A stretch of DNA of 7,419 nucleotides from Thermoflexales bacterium (GTDB lineage Bacteria > Chloroflexota > Anaerolineae > Fen-1058), in NCBI GenBank assembly GCA_030834835.1, contig JAUQXD010000053.1, positions 1 to 7,419 of the forward strand. The letters run 5' to 3'. The notes under the pieces were generated by a model, which searched no databases, had not been told where the DNA came from, and saw only the letters and a program-made list of their open reading frames with translations. This document shows, piece after piece, positions 1 to 6,325 of this stretch. The number at the start of each line of letters is the position of its first letter. Positions within the stretch are counted from its first letter, which is position 1. The translations under genes and the position numbers were made by a program.

Positions 1-35
1 AAGTAGACAGGGAAACAGTAAGCAAGTAGACAAGG
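1..35. repeat. Degenerate short direct repeat (heptamer-type remnant)
   Basis: The 12-mer AAGTAGACAGGG at 1-12 recurs with one change as AAGTAGACAAGG at 24-35. The bases between look like further decayed 7-base units. It resembles in style the heptamer arrays near 5389 and 6229 but has a different unit. It lies directly before, and just overlaps, the first bases of the terminator stem. No coding content can be assigned to this stretch, and the end of the upstream gene is not visible. Confidence 0.4.
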
Positions 36-66
36 ACGCCGACCTTTTGGGCCGGCGTCCTTTTTT
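34..66 (+). terminator. Rho-independent terminator of an upstream + strand gene
   Basis: The stem 34-44 (GGACGCCGACC) pairs with 50-60 (GGCCGGCGTCC) with one A-C mismatch and a 5-nt loop. Six T follow at 61-66, so the geometry is canonical for the + strand. Read on the minus strand the same hairpin is followed only by a broken T stretch (TTGTC), so it may weakly terminate the tetR message too, whose stop codon is at 99-101. The gene it serves lies left of the window. Confidence 0.88.
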
Positions 67-98
67 GTCGAGCTGGTCGGTGATTGCGATGGTCCTTA

Positions 99-695
99 TC
101 ATGATGTTTGTTGCAAGCCGGTAATGAACATCTTGATGAGCTGCTGAAAACTTTCGTCGCAATCGAGCGGCAGGCCAAAGCCGTCGGCCACTTCCAGCGT
201 GGCGAAGCCATGGACGATGCTGCGCAGGCCGCGCACGGCATGCAATGCTGCTTCGCCGTGTAAGTCAAATGATCCGACAACAGCCAGCGCAATCTGTACC
301 ACACGTTCTTGCGCAGTCTGTAACTCAACATCGATCGGCGTTTGCAGCCCCGATGAACGCAGCCCTGTCATATACAGGCCGTAGTGATCTTTGACGTAAG
401 CCCGATAGGCTTCCGCCAGCGCCAGCACCGCCTCCACACCCGACTTGCCAATCGCCGCGTTGCCCATGGCTGCGCCCAGATCGCGCGTGCTCATCAACGC
501 CAGTTCGCGCTGCAAACCGGGCAAGCCATCGATGTGATTGTAGAGTGACGGCGTTTGCACAGCGAGTTCTCTGGCTAAACGCCCCAACGATAGCGCTTCA
601 AGCCCCTCGGCTTCGATGAGTTCCACTGCCGCCTGAACGACCGTGGCCGTGTCCAATCGCGCTTTGCGCGGCTGTGTCTTAGTTCTTGTTTTCAT
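99..695 (-). CDS. TetR-family transcriptional repressor (WHG/TetR_C_33-like C-terminus)
   Basis: This is a 198-residue DNA-binding repressor that probably controls its own operon. Residues about 16-60 form the TetR helix-turn-helix domain: helix 1 VVQAAVELIEAEG, then LSLGRLARELAV and the recognition helix around VQTPSLYNHI (46-55). The C-terminal part, with GLRSIVHGFATLE (156-168) and a closing QLIKMFITGL helix, resembles the ligand-binding WHG (TetR_C_33) class. The start ATG at 695 has an SD GAAGG (702-706) six bases upstream. The gene overlaps the 3' end of the hydrolase gene by 17 bp, which implies translational coupling and one mRNA. The basic N-terminus (KTRTKTQPRKAR) probably helps DNA contact. 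The likely operators are the two palindromes in front of the hydrolase gene. The ligand cannot be read from the sequence. Confidence 0.93.
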   Translation of the reverse strand: MKTRTKTQPRKARLDTATVVQAAVELIEAEGLEALSLGRLARELAVQTPSLYNHIDGLPGLQRELALMSTRDLGAAMGNAAIGKSGVEAVLALAEAYRAYVKDHYGLYMTGLRSSGLQTPIDVELQTAQERVVQIALAVVGSFDLHGEAALHAVRGLRSIVHGFATLEVADGFGLPLDCDESFQQLIKMFITGLQQTS

Positions 696-1488
696 GAAAG
701 GCCTTCAACGCCGATAGAATAATCGGCCCCGTGATGTCGGGCATTTCAGCGTGCGGATAATGACCGGCATGCTCGATCATCTGATACGTGCCGCGCACGC
801 TGTTCGCGACCAATTTCGCTTCGGCTTCGGGGTCTTTGAAATCGCGATCTTTGCTGCCCATCAGCACTACCGTCGGCGCGATGACGCGCGGCAGACGCTG
901 TTCCGACGCCAACTTCGAAGCATTGAGCATGTGGTGTAGCGCCTCGATGCGCCCCGGCGCCTTCAGGTTAGCCTTCAATGCTGACGAATACTCGGCGAAA
1001 TCGGCCGGTTTGCGCGTGGGGTACAACGTTGAGAAATACTTCAGCCACATCGACGGCCCCCACGGGCGGGCGAACATCGCGGTGAGCATCAACTGCAAGA
1101 ATTTGTCACCAGCGCCGCGCACGAACGGGCCGATCAGTACGAGGCCGCGAATCAGATCGGGCGCTTCGGCTGCCGCCCACACGCCCGCCCCCGCAGCCAT
1201 CGATGTGCCGATGACGAAGGCTGACCCGGCATTGAGATGTCGAATCAGCGCAAGAATATCGCTGCCGATCGCGGCCACTGAAAAATCCGGCCAATCCGTA
1301 CTGCTCTCGCCGTGCCCCCGCACATCGAGACTGACGGCGCGATAGCCGGCCGCCACCAGCTGCGGCGCAAGAAAGCGATACTCGCCGCGCAGGTCGCCCA
1401 TCGAGGGGACACAGATGACCAGCGGGCCGCTGCCCGCGTCATCGTAGGCCAGCGTGCCGTTTTGATGTTGAAAAAACCGAGTTGCCAT
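679..1488 (-). CDS. Alpha/beta-hydrolase fold enzyme, cytoplasmic
   Basis: This 269-residue alpha/beta hydrolase is of a family that includes esterases, lactonases and haloalkane or epoxide hydrolases; the substrate is unknown. Visible landmarks are the DxRGHGES loop (55-62), the nucleophile elbow GTSMAAG with Ser96, the candidate acid Asp214 in GSKDRDF, and the catalytic His243 in HAGHYPHAE. The elbow has Ala rather than Gly after the Met (G-x-S-x-A), a tolerated variant. A cap-like insert lies between about 125 and 200. The start is ATG at 1486-1488 because a perfect SD AGGAGG (1494-1499) sits five bases upstream and the promoter lies just beyond it. An upstream extension of the same frame to 1653 would translate through the promoter and is rejected. 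No signal peptide is seen. It is first in an operon with tetR, which it overlaps by 17 bp. Confidence 0.93.
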   Translation of the reverse strand: MATRFFQHQNGTLAYDDAGSGPLVICVPSMGDLRGEYRFLAPQLVAAGYRAVSLDVRGHGESSTDWPDFSVAAIGSDILALIRHLNAGSAFVIGTSMAAGAGVWAAAEAPDLIRGLVLIGPFVRGAGDKFLQLMLTAMFARPWGPSMWLKYFSTLYPTRKPADFAEYSSALKANLKAPGRIEALHHMLNASKLASEQRLPRVIAPTVVLMGSKDRDFKDPEAEAKLVANSVRGTYQMIEHAGHYPHAEMPDITGPIILSALKAFHENKN

Positions 1489-1503
1489 TGTTTCCTCCTG
1501 AAA

Positions 1504-1518
1504 ACTAACTATATTAGT
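1504..1518. promoter_or_regulatory. Probable TetR operator 1 (start-site proximal)
   Basis: This is a 15-bp near-palindrome, ACTAAC-TAT-ATTAGT, centred on 1511. It covers the expected transcription start (about 1513) of the hydrolase-tetR operon. It matches operator 2 in 13 of 15 positions and lies exactly 21 bp from it centre to centre, about two helical turns, so two dimers could bind one DNA face. Assignment to the adjacent TetR protein is inferred from position and symmetry. Confidence 0.7.
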
Positions 1519-1519
1519 C

Positions 1520-1547
1520 ATTATACTAATAATATTAGTTTTGTCAA
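1520..1547 (-). promoter_or_regulatory. Consensus sigma70-type promoter of the hydrolase-tetR operon
   Basis: Read on the minus strand, a perfect -35 TTGACA (1542-1547) is followed by a 16-bp spacer and a perfect -10 TATAAT (1520-1525). Transcription should start near 1513, giving a leader of about 25 nt that ends in the AGGAGG ribosome site. A consensus promoter this strong in an AT-rich island needs repression to be tolerable, which fits the operators overlapping it. Confidence 0.88.
1525..1539. promoter_or_regulatory. Probable TetR operator 2 (in the promoter spacer)
   Basis: This is a perfect 15-bp palindrome, ACTAAT-AAT-ATTAGT, centred on 1532, lying between the -35 and -10 boxes and touching the -10. 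A bound repressor would block RNA polymerase. The pair can alternatively be read as nested inverted repeats: TATTAGT (1512-1518) with ACTAATA (1525-1531), and AAAACTAA (1501-1508) with TTAGTTTT (1535-1542). The whole 42-bp block is therefore symmetrical. Confidence 0.75.
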
Positions 1548-1610
1548 GACCCAGACAGTGCGCCTTGGACAAGCGTGTGAACACAGCCAGGCGTGCCCGG
1601 CTGCAACGGG

Positions 1611-1616
1611 TATAAT
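1611..1616 (+). promoter_or_regulatory. Putative -10 box of prmA
   Basis: A perfect TATAAT in the context GGGTATAATGGGC stands out in GC-rich DNA 53 bp before the prmA start codon. Transcription would begin near 1623, with a leader of about 46 nt. No acceptable -35 hexamer is visible 16-18 bp upstream, so the promoter may be weak or rely on an activator or another sigma factor. The region 1548-1610 holds nothing else that can be supported. Confidence 0.45.
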
Positions 1617-1668
1617 GGGCGCTGCGCTCGGCCAAAACGAGCAGAATATCCATTGACGACGAGGCACG

Positions 1669-2598
1669 ATGTCTTCAGATCAACAAACAAACGAGTGGTT
1701 GGAAGTATGTGTGATGACCGAGCCGGAAACGGCCGAGGCCGTGTCCGAAGTGTTGAGCCGCTACGCGCCCAATGGTGTGGCGATTGAACAACTCGCGCGC
1801 GACATCGGCCTGGGCGCGGACGAAGGTGCGGCGCAAGATTTAGAGCAGATTGTGGCGGTGCGCGCTTACGTATCGATGATGGATGACGTCGATCATAAGA
1901 AGCAGCAGATCGAAGAGGCGCTATGGCACCTGAGTCGCATCGCCCACATCCCGGAACCGACGTTTCGCGTGGTGGCTGAAAGCGATTGGGCCAATGCGTG
2001 GCGCGAACACTATCATGTGGCGCATCTGGGCGAACGATTTGTGATCAAGCCGTCATGGCGCGAGTATGAGGCGCAGCCACATGAGATCGTGCTGGAACTT
2101 GATCCGGGTATGGCCTTCGGCACGGGCCTGCATCCCACCACGCAGATGTGTCTGGCCGCGATCGAGAAGTACGCGCAGCCCGACATGCACACCCTCGATC
2201 TGGGCACGGGGTCGGGCATTCTGGCGATCGGGGCGGCGAAGCTGGGCGCGAAATCGATCGTCGCCATCGACAACGATCCGGTCGCGGTGAAAGCGGCCAT
2301 TGAGAACGTGCAGCTGAATCACGTCGAGGACGCGGTTCGATGCAGGGTAGGCTCGTTGGCAGAGGCGGCCGCCGAGACTTACGATCTGATCGTGGTGAAT
2401 ATCCTGGCACGCGTGATCATCGCGATGTGCGAGGACCGGTTGGGCCGCGTGGTTCGATCGGGCGGGTTGGCGATCTTTGCGGGGTTGATCGACACGCAAG
2501 AATATGGCGTGCACGAAGCGCTGACTTCGCAGGGGCTGAGCGTGATCGATCGATTGCAGGATAAAGACTGGGTGTGTTTGATCGCGCGGAAAGACTAA
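1669..2598 (+). CDS. prmA: Ribosomal protein L11 methyltransferase PrmA
   Basis: PrmA is the cytoplasmic SAM-dependent enzyme that trimethylates ribosomal protein L11. At 309 residues it has the family's usual length. The N-terminal substrate-recognition domain begins WLEV and contains PNGVAIEQ. The PrmA signature AFGTGLHPTT is at 149-158. The Rossmann-fold SAM motif I is LDLGTGSGILA (176-186), the acidic motif II is IDNDP (200-204), and the catalytic-pocket NILA motif typical of PrmA is at 244-247. The ATG at 1669 is preceded by GAGG (1661-1664) with a short 4-nt spacer. It stands alone on its strand, without the dnaJ, RsmE or other partners often seen beside it, and ends 49 bp from the convergent infA. 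A bidirectional terminator follows immediately. Confidence 0.96.
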   Translation: MSSDQQTNEWLEVCVMTEPETAEAVSEVLSRYAPNGVAIEQLARDIGLGADEGAAQDLEQIVAVRAYVSMMDDVDHKKQQIEEALWHLSRIAHIPEPTFRVVAESDWANAWREHYHVAHLGERFVIKPSWREYEAQPHEIVLELDPGMAFGTGLHPTTQMCLAAIEKYAQPDMHTLDLGTGSGILAIGAAKLGAKSIVAIDNDPVAVKAAIENVQLNHVEDAVRCRVGSLAEAAAETYDLIVVNILARVIIAMCEDRLGRVVRSGGLAIFAGLIDTQEYGVHEALTSQGLSVIDRLQDKDWVCLIARKD

Positions 2599-2599
2599 C

Positions 2600-2633
2600 A
2601 AAAACCCGACTGATCGATTCGATCAGTCGGGTT
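2600..2633. terminator. Bidirectional terminator between convergent prmA and infA
   Basis: This is a perfect 31-nt palindrome: 2603-2617 is the exact reverse complement of 2619-2633, with core CGACTGATCGATTCGATCAG. On the minus strand the stem runs into five or more T (the A run at 2600-2604), so it is a good rho-independent terminator for infA. On the + strand it directly follows the prmA stop but has only a weak T tract (GTTAATCT), so termination of prmA should be less efficient. Confidence 0.85.
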
Positions 2634-2646
2634 AATCTGGTGAAGA

Positions 2647-2913
2647 TTAAAACTCGGCGGCGGGGGCGCTTGGGCTGCGGAAGCGATAGGTAATGCGGCC
2701 TTTGCTGAGATCGTAGGGCGACATCTCCACCTTCACGCGGTCGCCCAGCAGAATGCGGATGTAATAGCGGCGCATCTTGCCAGACAAGTACCCCATCACG
2801 GTATGGCCGTTCTCCAATTTAACCGTAAACATGGTGTTAGGCAGGGCTTCCACCACGATCCCTTCCACTTCGACCTTTTCTTCTTTGGTCTTCATATTTG
2901 TATCGCGTTTCAT
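2647..2913 (-). CDS. infA: Translation initiation factor IF-1
   Basis: IF-1 binds the 30S A site and helps IF-2 and IF-3 assemble the initiation complex. The protein is 88 residues, against about 72 for the classical factor. The S1-like OB fold runs from [20 protein letters not shown] to the signature [20 protein letters not shown] and [13 protein letters not shown]. The excess is an N-terminal [10 protein letters not shown] and a C-terminal tail SPSAPAAEF. The start ATG at 2913 is chosen because AAGGAG (2919-2924) lies five bases upstream; a longer frame to 2943 has no such site and an internal Met at residue 7 is possible but lacks an SD. The gene is not in a ribosomal-protein operon here, where infA often resides, and has its own promoter and leader. 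Whether another copy exists elsewhere is not visible. Confidence 0.95.
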   Translation of the reverse strand: MKRDTNMKTKEEKVEVEGIVVEALPNTMFTVKLENGHTVMGYLSGKMRRYYIRILLGDRVKVEMSPYDLSKGRITYRFRSPSAPAAEF

Positions 2914-2944
2914 CGGGTCTCCTTGTGGTTCGCCCTGCAACAAC

Positions 2945-2971
2945 AGAGCGCAGCCGACCCGGCTGCGCTCT
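2945..2971 (-). promoter_or_regulatory. GC-rich hairpin in the infA leader
   Basis: Arms 2945-2955 and 2961-2971 pair perfectly (11 bp, AGAGCGCAGCC / GGCTGCGCTCT) around a 5-nt loop. On the minus strand it lies between the infA promoter and the SD, ending 20 nt before the SD. It is followed by TGTTGTTGC, not a clean U tract, so it is a poor intrinsic terminator. It could be a translational or attenuation element for infA, an mRNA stabiliser, or a leftover terminator of the upstream 711-residue gene. Confidence 0.6.
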
Positions 2972-3060
2972 CGAACTAAACTGACTGTCGTAAACGCTCA
3001 GCTGATTTTGGGCCGGTGGTTGAGTCCGCGTGTGAGATAGACTGCGGTACAACGTCTCTT

Positions 3061-3089
3061 AGTATACCTGATCGATCTCACGTGGTCAA
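3061..3089 (-). promoter_or_regulatory. Sigma70-type promoter of infA
   Basis: On the minus strand, -35 TTGACC (3084-3089) is followed by a 17-bp spacer and -10 TATACT (3061-3066). The start site would be about 3054, giving a leader of about 140 nt before infA. It lies in the gap after the stop of the 711-residue gene, so infA can be transcribed independently of it. No clear terminator for that gene is seen between 3090 and 3127. Confidence 0.75.
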
Positions 3090-3127
3090 ATCAAGTTGAA
3101 AATGTAACGATTGCCCGGCCGCCACCT

Positions 3128-5263
3128 TTATTCAGCCGGTGGCACCGGCCGGCGCGCAGCCAGCAGCACAATGGCCAGAATGATCGTGCCCAGCACCACG
3201 GCAAAGGGAAAAATCGGCGTGCCGGTTACGTTGACAGGCACTGGCGTCGGCAGGGGCGTCGGCTCCAATGTGGGGCTGGCGGCGGCGGTGGGCGTGGGTG
3301 GCCGGCGCGTCGCGGTAGGGGTGGGCGTGGGCGGTTGGCGCGTCGCGGTGGGGATCGGCGTGGCGGTGGGGATCACGGGCGTAGCCGCGCGAGCGGGCTG
3401 TGCCTGTATGTCGGCGGTGACGGGTTTCACGTCGTCGCCGGTCGCGAACACGTCGAGCAGACCGTTGGCGATGATGAATTGCCCGCCGGTCCCCAGTGCG
3501 CGCTGCGAGGTGCGCAGATCGAGCGCAAAGATGGCATTGTCGCCGATGACGCGCGCACCGTCGGCGGTGAGTTCGAGCGCAGTGTCGTCGGTCAGGCCCA
3601 GCGCGATCACATCGGGATGAGCGTAAGCCAGCGAGAACAGGCGGCCCCAGCGATTGTCACTCAACACTTGCGGCTCGACCATGACGTTGAGCAGATTCAG
3701 GCCGTTGGAAATCGTCGTCGTGCCCTGAATGAACGATTGCCGGATCGCGATGTCGGCTTCGTCGGCGTCGTCGGGTGTGGGCGGCTGCGCCGCGAAGAAT
3801 CGGCCCGCCATGGCCGCGCCGCCGTTATCGGCCAGCAGCGGCAGCCCGCTGCGCCACGCGGCCTCGATCAATGAGAGGGCCTGTGACTTGACTCGGGATT
3901 GATCTTTCGCGATCAGGATGATGCCGGTGACATCTTTCGTCACCACCAGCGGCTGGGCCGCGGCCCGATCGGGGATCACGACAATATCGGTTGGCATGTT
4001 TAGCGCGGCTGCATAAACCTCGGCGGTGGCTTGCGCAGCCTGATCAGAATCGAAGCCAGTGGCGACGATCAGGATACGGCGGCGCGGATTATCGGCCAGT
4101 TCGGCGAAGCGCTTTAAGACCGCGCTTGACGCGATGTCGTCGCTCAAGTCGCCGGCCAGCAGCAGCGGCCCGGCGTCTTTGGGCAGCGTCAGGGCGCTGA
4201 AGGTCCGATCGAGTTTAGCGCGCGGCGTCAAGACCTGTGTTTGCAGCGTGGTCGCGCGCCTGGTCAGATCGTAACTGACGCGGCCGGGCGCGAGCAGCTG
4301 CACCAGCACATTGCGCAGACTCAGCGTGAAAGCCGGCCCGCGATATTGCACCGCGTCGGCGGCGTGATACGTTTCGGCGTCGAGCACGGTCACGGTCGAC
4401 CGGCCGAACACGTCTTGCAGGCGCGCGCCGTCATACACATTGACGCCGGTGTCGGCATCGATGCCCACGCCGACGTGCGGCACATTGGGCAGTGACAGTG
4501 CGTTGAGCAGGCGACCCAACCGGTTGTCCTGATGGAAGTGCTGATCGACGATGGCTCCCGTCACGCCGAAGGGCAGGCCGCGCCGGGCGGAAGTATTCCA
4601 TATTTCGGGCGCGCCAAAGTCCAGGGCATTCACTGCTGTAAAACCCTCGTTGTAGCCGTTCAGCATCGTGGCCGAGAGCAGGCCGCCGCCCGCGCCGGTG
4701 CCCGCAATAACCACACCGTTTTGATACGCTTTAGTCAGTTCCTCTTCCAGCGGTGTGCCCGCGACAATCTGCATGCCGATCGTTTGATCGCCCCCCAGAA
4801 TAAAAATAGCCGACAAATCGACAAGGAAGTATTTGATGATCGATGGATCCGTGGCGTCGGCGCGCGTGTAGATGGGCGCGAGAATGGCCGTACACGTCAG
4901 CCGATCGTTCGCTGCGTCCTTGCAGGCGGACTCGATCTCCAGGCGGCGCATTTCGGCCTCGCGCGTGAACGCGGCGCGCTCGGCGTCCGTGATCGACACG
5001 GGATTGGTGGAATAGGTCAGCGGCAGAATAAGAAGATTGACCTGCCCATTCCGCGCGTTGGCAATGGCGTCTGCGATGAAGCCCGCGTAAATATCGGCGT
5101 AACCGTCGCCGATCGGAATGAGGTGGCCGATCGGTTTGGGTTGGGCCAGTGCCGGCGCGGCCACAGCGATGATCATAAACACGCACCACGCAATACGGAA
5201 CACGTGGTGCGTCCCGCGGGGAGGCTTCGCACTGGTGCGTGATACGTGAAATCGTCGACTCAT
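3128..5263 (-). CDS. Exported, membrane-anchored tandem cyanophycinase-like protein, probably a pseudoenzyme
   Basis: The 711-residue protein begins with a long signal peptide whose hydrophobic core and AxA-type end are VFMIIAVAAPALA (28-40). Domain 1 (about 44-335) resembles peptidase S51/cyanophycinase: IFILGGDQ (153-160), then VVIAGTGAGGG (184-194) and VDQHFHQDNRLGRLL (239-253), VGIDADTG. The family elbow is GTSAG; here the Ser position is Gly190 (codon GGC). Domain 2 (about 365-610) repeats the plan in eroded form: IILIAKDQS (448-456), LLADNGGAAMAG (476-487) with Gly481 at the Ser position, and VEPQVLSDNRWGRLF (529-543), where the His is lost. A Thr/Pro-rich stalk (about 628-683) and one membrane helix (685-703) followed by RR anchor it. 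The start has AAAGGTGG upstream (5267-5274). Substrate hydrolysis is doubtful; a binding or scaffold role is inferred. Confidence 0.82.
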   Translation of the reverse strand: MSRRFHVSRTSAKPPRGTHHVFRIAWCVFMIIAVAAPALAQPKPIGHLIPIGDGYADIYAGFIADAIANARNGQVNLLILPLTYSTNPVSITDAERAAFTREAEMRRLEIESACKDAANDRLTCTAILAPIYTRADATDPSIIKYFLVDLSAIFILGGDQTIGMQIVAGTPLEEELTKAYQNGVVIAGTGAGGGLLSATMLNGYNEGFTAVNALDFGAPEIWNTSARRGLPFGVTGAIVDQHFHQDNRLGRLLNALSLPNVPHVGVGIDADTGVNVYDGARLQDVFGRSTVTVLDAETYHAADAVQYRGPAFTLSLRNVLVQLLAPGRVSYDLTRRATTLQTQVLTPRAKLDRTFSALTLPKDAGPLLLAGDLSDDIASSAVLKRFAELADNPRRRILIVATGFDSDQAAQATAEVYAAALNMPTDIVVIPDRAAAQPLVVTKDVTGIILIAKDQSRVKSQALSLIEAAWRSGLPLLADNGGAAMAGRFFAAQPPTPDDADEADIAIRQSFIQGTTTISNGLNLLNVMVEPQVLSDNRWGRLFSLAYAHPDVIALGLTDDTALELTADGARVIGDNAIFALDLRTSQRALGTGGQFIIANGLLDVFATGDDVKPVTADIQAQPARAATPVIPTATPIPTATRQPPTPTPTATRRPPTPTAAASPTLEPTPLPTPVPVNVTGTPIFPFAVVLGTIILAIVLLAARRPVPPAE
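3304..3349 (-). repeat. 33-bp (11-codon) repeats in the Thr/Pro stalk of the 711-residue protein
   Basis: The 13-mer GGCGCGTCGCGGT occurs at 3304-3316 and again at 3337-3349, exactly 33 bp apart and in frame. The repeats encode copies of roughly ATR-x-PPTPTPT. A partly similar GC-skewed tract continues on both sides (about 3230-3380). Such stalks lift surface domains off the membrane, and their length can vary by slippage. Confidence 0.7.
5181..5250. repeat. Heptamer/palindromic repeat inside the signal-peptide coding region
   Basis: ACGCACCACG (5181-5190) and CGTGGTGCGT (5203-5212) are perfect inverted arms around a 12-nt loop. The related GGTGCGTGATACGTGA follows at about 5234-5249. The same decamer CGTGGTGCGT recurs at 6266-6275 in the gap between the ABC genes, marking one dispersed repeat family. 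Here it lies within the minus-strand gene and supplies roughly residues 5-28 (for example THHVF and AWCVF), just before the hydrophobic core of the signal peptide. Confidence 0.75.
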
Positions 5264-5295
5264 TGTCCACCTTTGTAACCGTGTGAAGTTCAGGG

Positions 5296-5324
5296 AGTCT
5301 AGCCTAAAGTGGCGCGGAGGTCAA
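5296..5324 (-). promoter_or_regulatory. Sigma70-type promoter of the 711-residue gene
   Basis: On the minus strand, -35 TTGACC (5319-5324), a 17-bp spacer and -10 TAGACT (5296-5301) predict a start near 5289. That leaves a leader of about 26 nt with the ribosome site AAAGGTGG. It has the same -35 sequence and spacing as the infA promoter. Confidence 0.7.
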
Positions 5325-5356
5325 ATACTTTGAACCGGCCAATTCGGCGCGTTTGA

Positions 5357-5385
5357 TTGACGGAAATATCACAATCAGGTACAAC
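5357..5385 (+). promoter_or_regulatory. Possible promoter of the ABC transporter genes
   Basis: TTGACG (5357-5362), a 17-bp spacer and TACAAC (5380-5385) form a moderate match to the sigma70 consensus. The predicted start, about 5392, falls inside the heptamer array, so the roughly 97-nt leader would consist mostly of repeat sequence able to fold. Confidence 0.42.
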
Positions 5386-5388
5386 CTC

Positions 5389-5472
5389 ACGAGTGACGAG
5401 TGACGAGTGATTGGTCAACTGGTGATTGGTGATTGGCCGATCGGTTACTGATTGACTGATTACCAATTGACC
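5389..5472. repeat. Heptamer array plus imperfect palindrome upstream of the ABC ATPase
   Basis: Three exact tandem copies of ACGAGTG (5389-5409) are followed by GGTGATTGGTGATTGG (period 7, 5421-5436) and ACTGATTGACTGATT (period 8). The ends GGTCAACTGGT (5413-5423) and ACCAATTGACC (5462-5472) pair at 10 of 11 positions around a central CCGATCGG (5437-5444), so the block can fold into a long imperfect hairpin. It resembles the short tandemly repeated heptamers (STRR) of cyanobacteria in style. Confidence 0.85.
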
Positions 5473-5488
5473 GCTTAACGAGGCGAAC

Positions 5489-6228
<740 letters not shown>

Positions 6229-6241
<13 letters not shown>

Positions 6242-6311
6242 CGAGTGAAAACGTGATGCGTAGTGCGTGGTGCGTGAAAGCCAAACACGCAACACGAACC
6301 ACGAAACACGC
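6229..6311. repeat. Heptamer array and hairpin between the ABC ATPase and permease genes
   Basis: AGTGACG-AGTAACG-AGTGAAA starts inside the ATPase gene and contains its stop codon. It is followed by GTGATGC-GTAGTGC-GTGGTGC-GTGAAAG and then complementary units of the type AACACG / AACCACG / AAACACG. CGTGGTGCGTG (6266-6276) pairs with CACGCAACACG (6286-6296) at 10 of 11 positions, with weaker pairing beyond. The folded mRNA could set the ratio of ATPase to permease. It fills the 84-bp gap before the permease. Confidence 0.83.
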
Positions 6312-6325
6312 CGCCGCAATCAATC

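Noticed and set aside
1489..1653. Upstream extension of the hydrolase frame, giving 324 residues
   Set aside because: It would translate through a consensus promoter and both operators. A perfect AGGAGG site sits before the ATG at 1488, where family homology begins.
2945..2971. Intrinsic terminator of the 711-residue gene
   Set aside because: The stem is strong but lacks a U tract on the minus strand, and it lies downstream of the infA promoter, so it is reported as a leader hairpin instead.
2837..3052. Possible leader peptide or small gene ahead of infA on the minus strand
   Set aside because: It would begin with TTG within two bases of the predicted transcription start, has no SD, and overlaps infA in another frame by 77 bp.
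3111..3620. Plus-strand open frame rich in Gly and Val (repeated VAVGVGVGG-type peptide)
   Set aside because: It is the antisense of the Thr/Pro stalk of the 711-residue protein. The repetitive look comes from the 33-bp in-frame repeats, and no ribosome site or domain is seen.
4532..5242. Plus-strand 236-residue open frame
   Set aside because: It is antisense to the cyanophycinase-like domain 1. It has no recognisable domain, and the minus-strand reading has motifs, promoter, SD and signal peptide.
5389..5472. CRISPR array
   Set aside because: The units are contiguous 7-8 bp repeats without unique spacers of 25-40 bp, and there are no cas genes.
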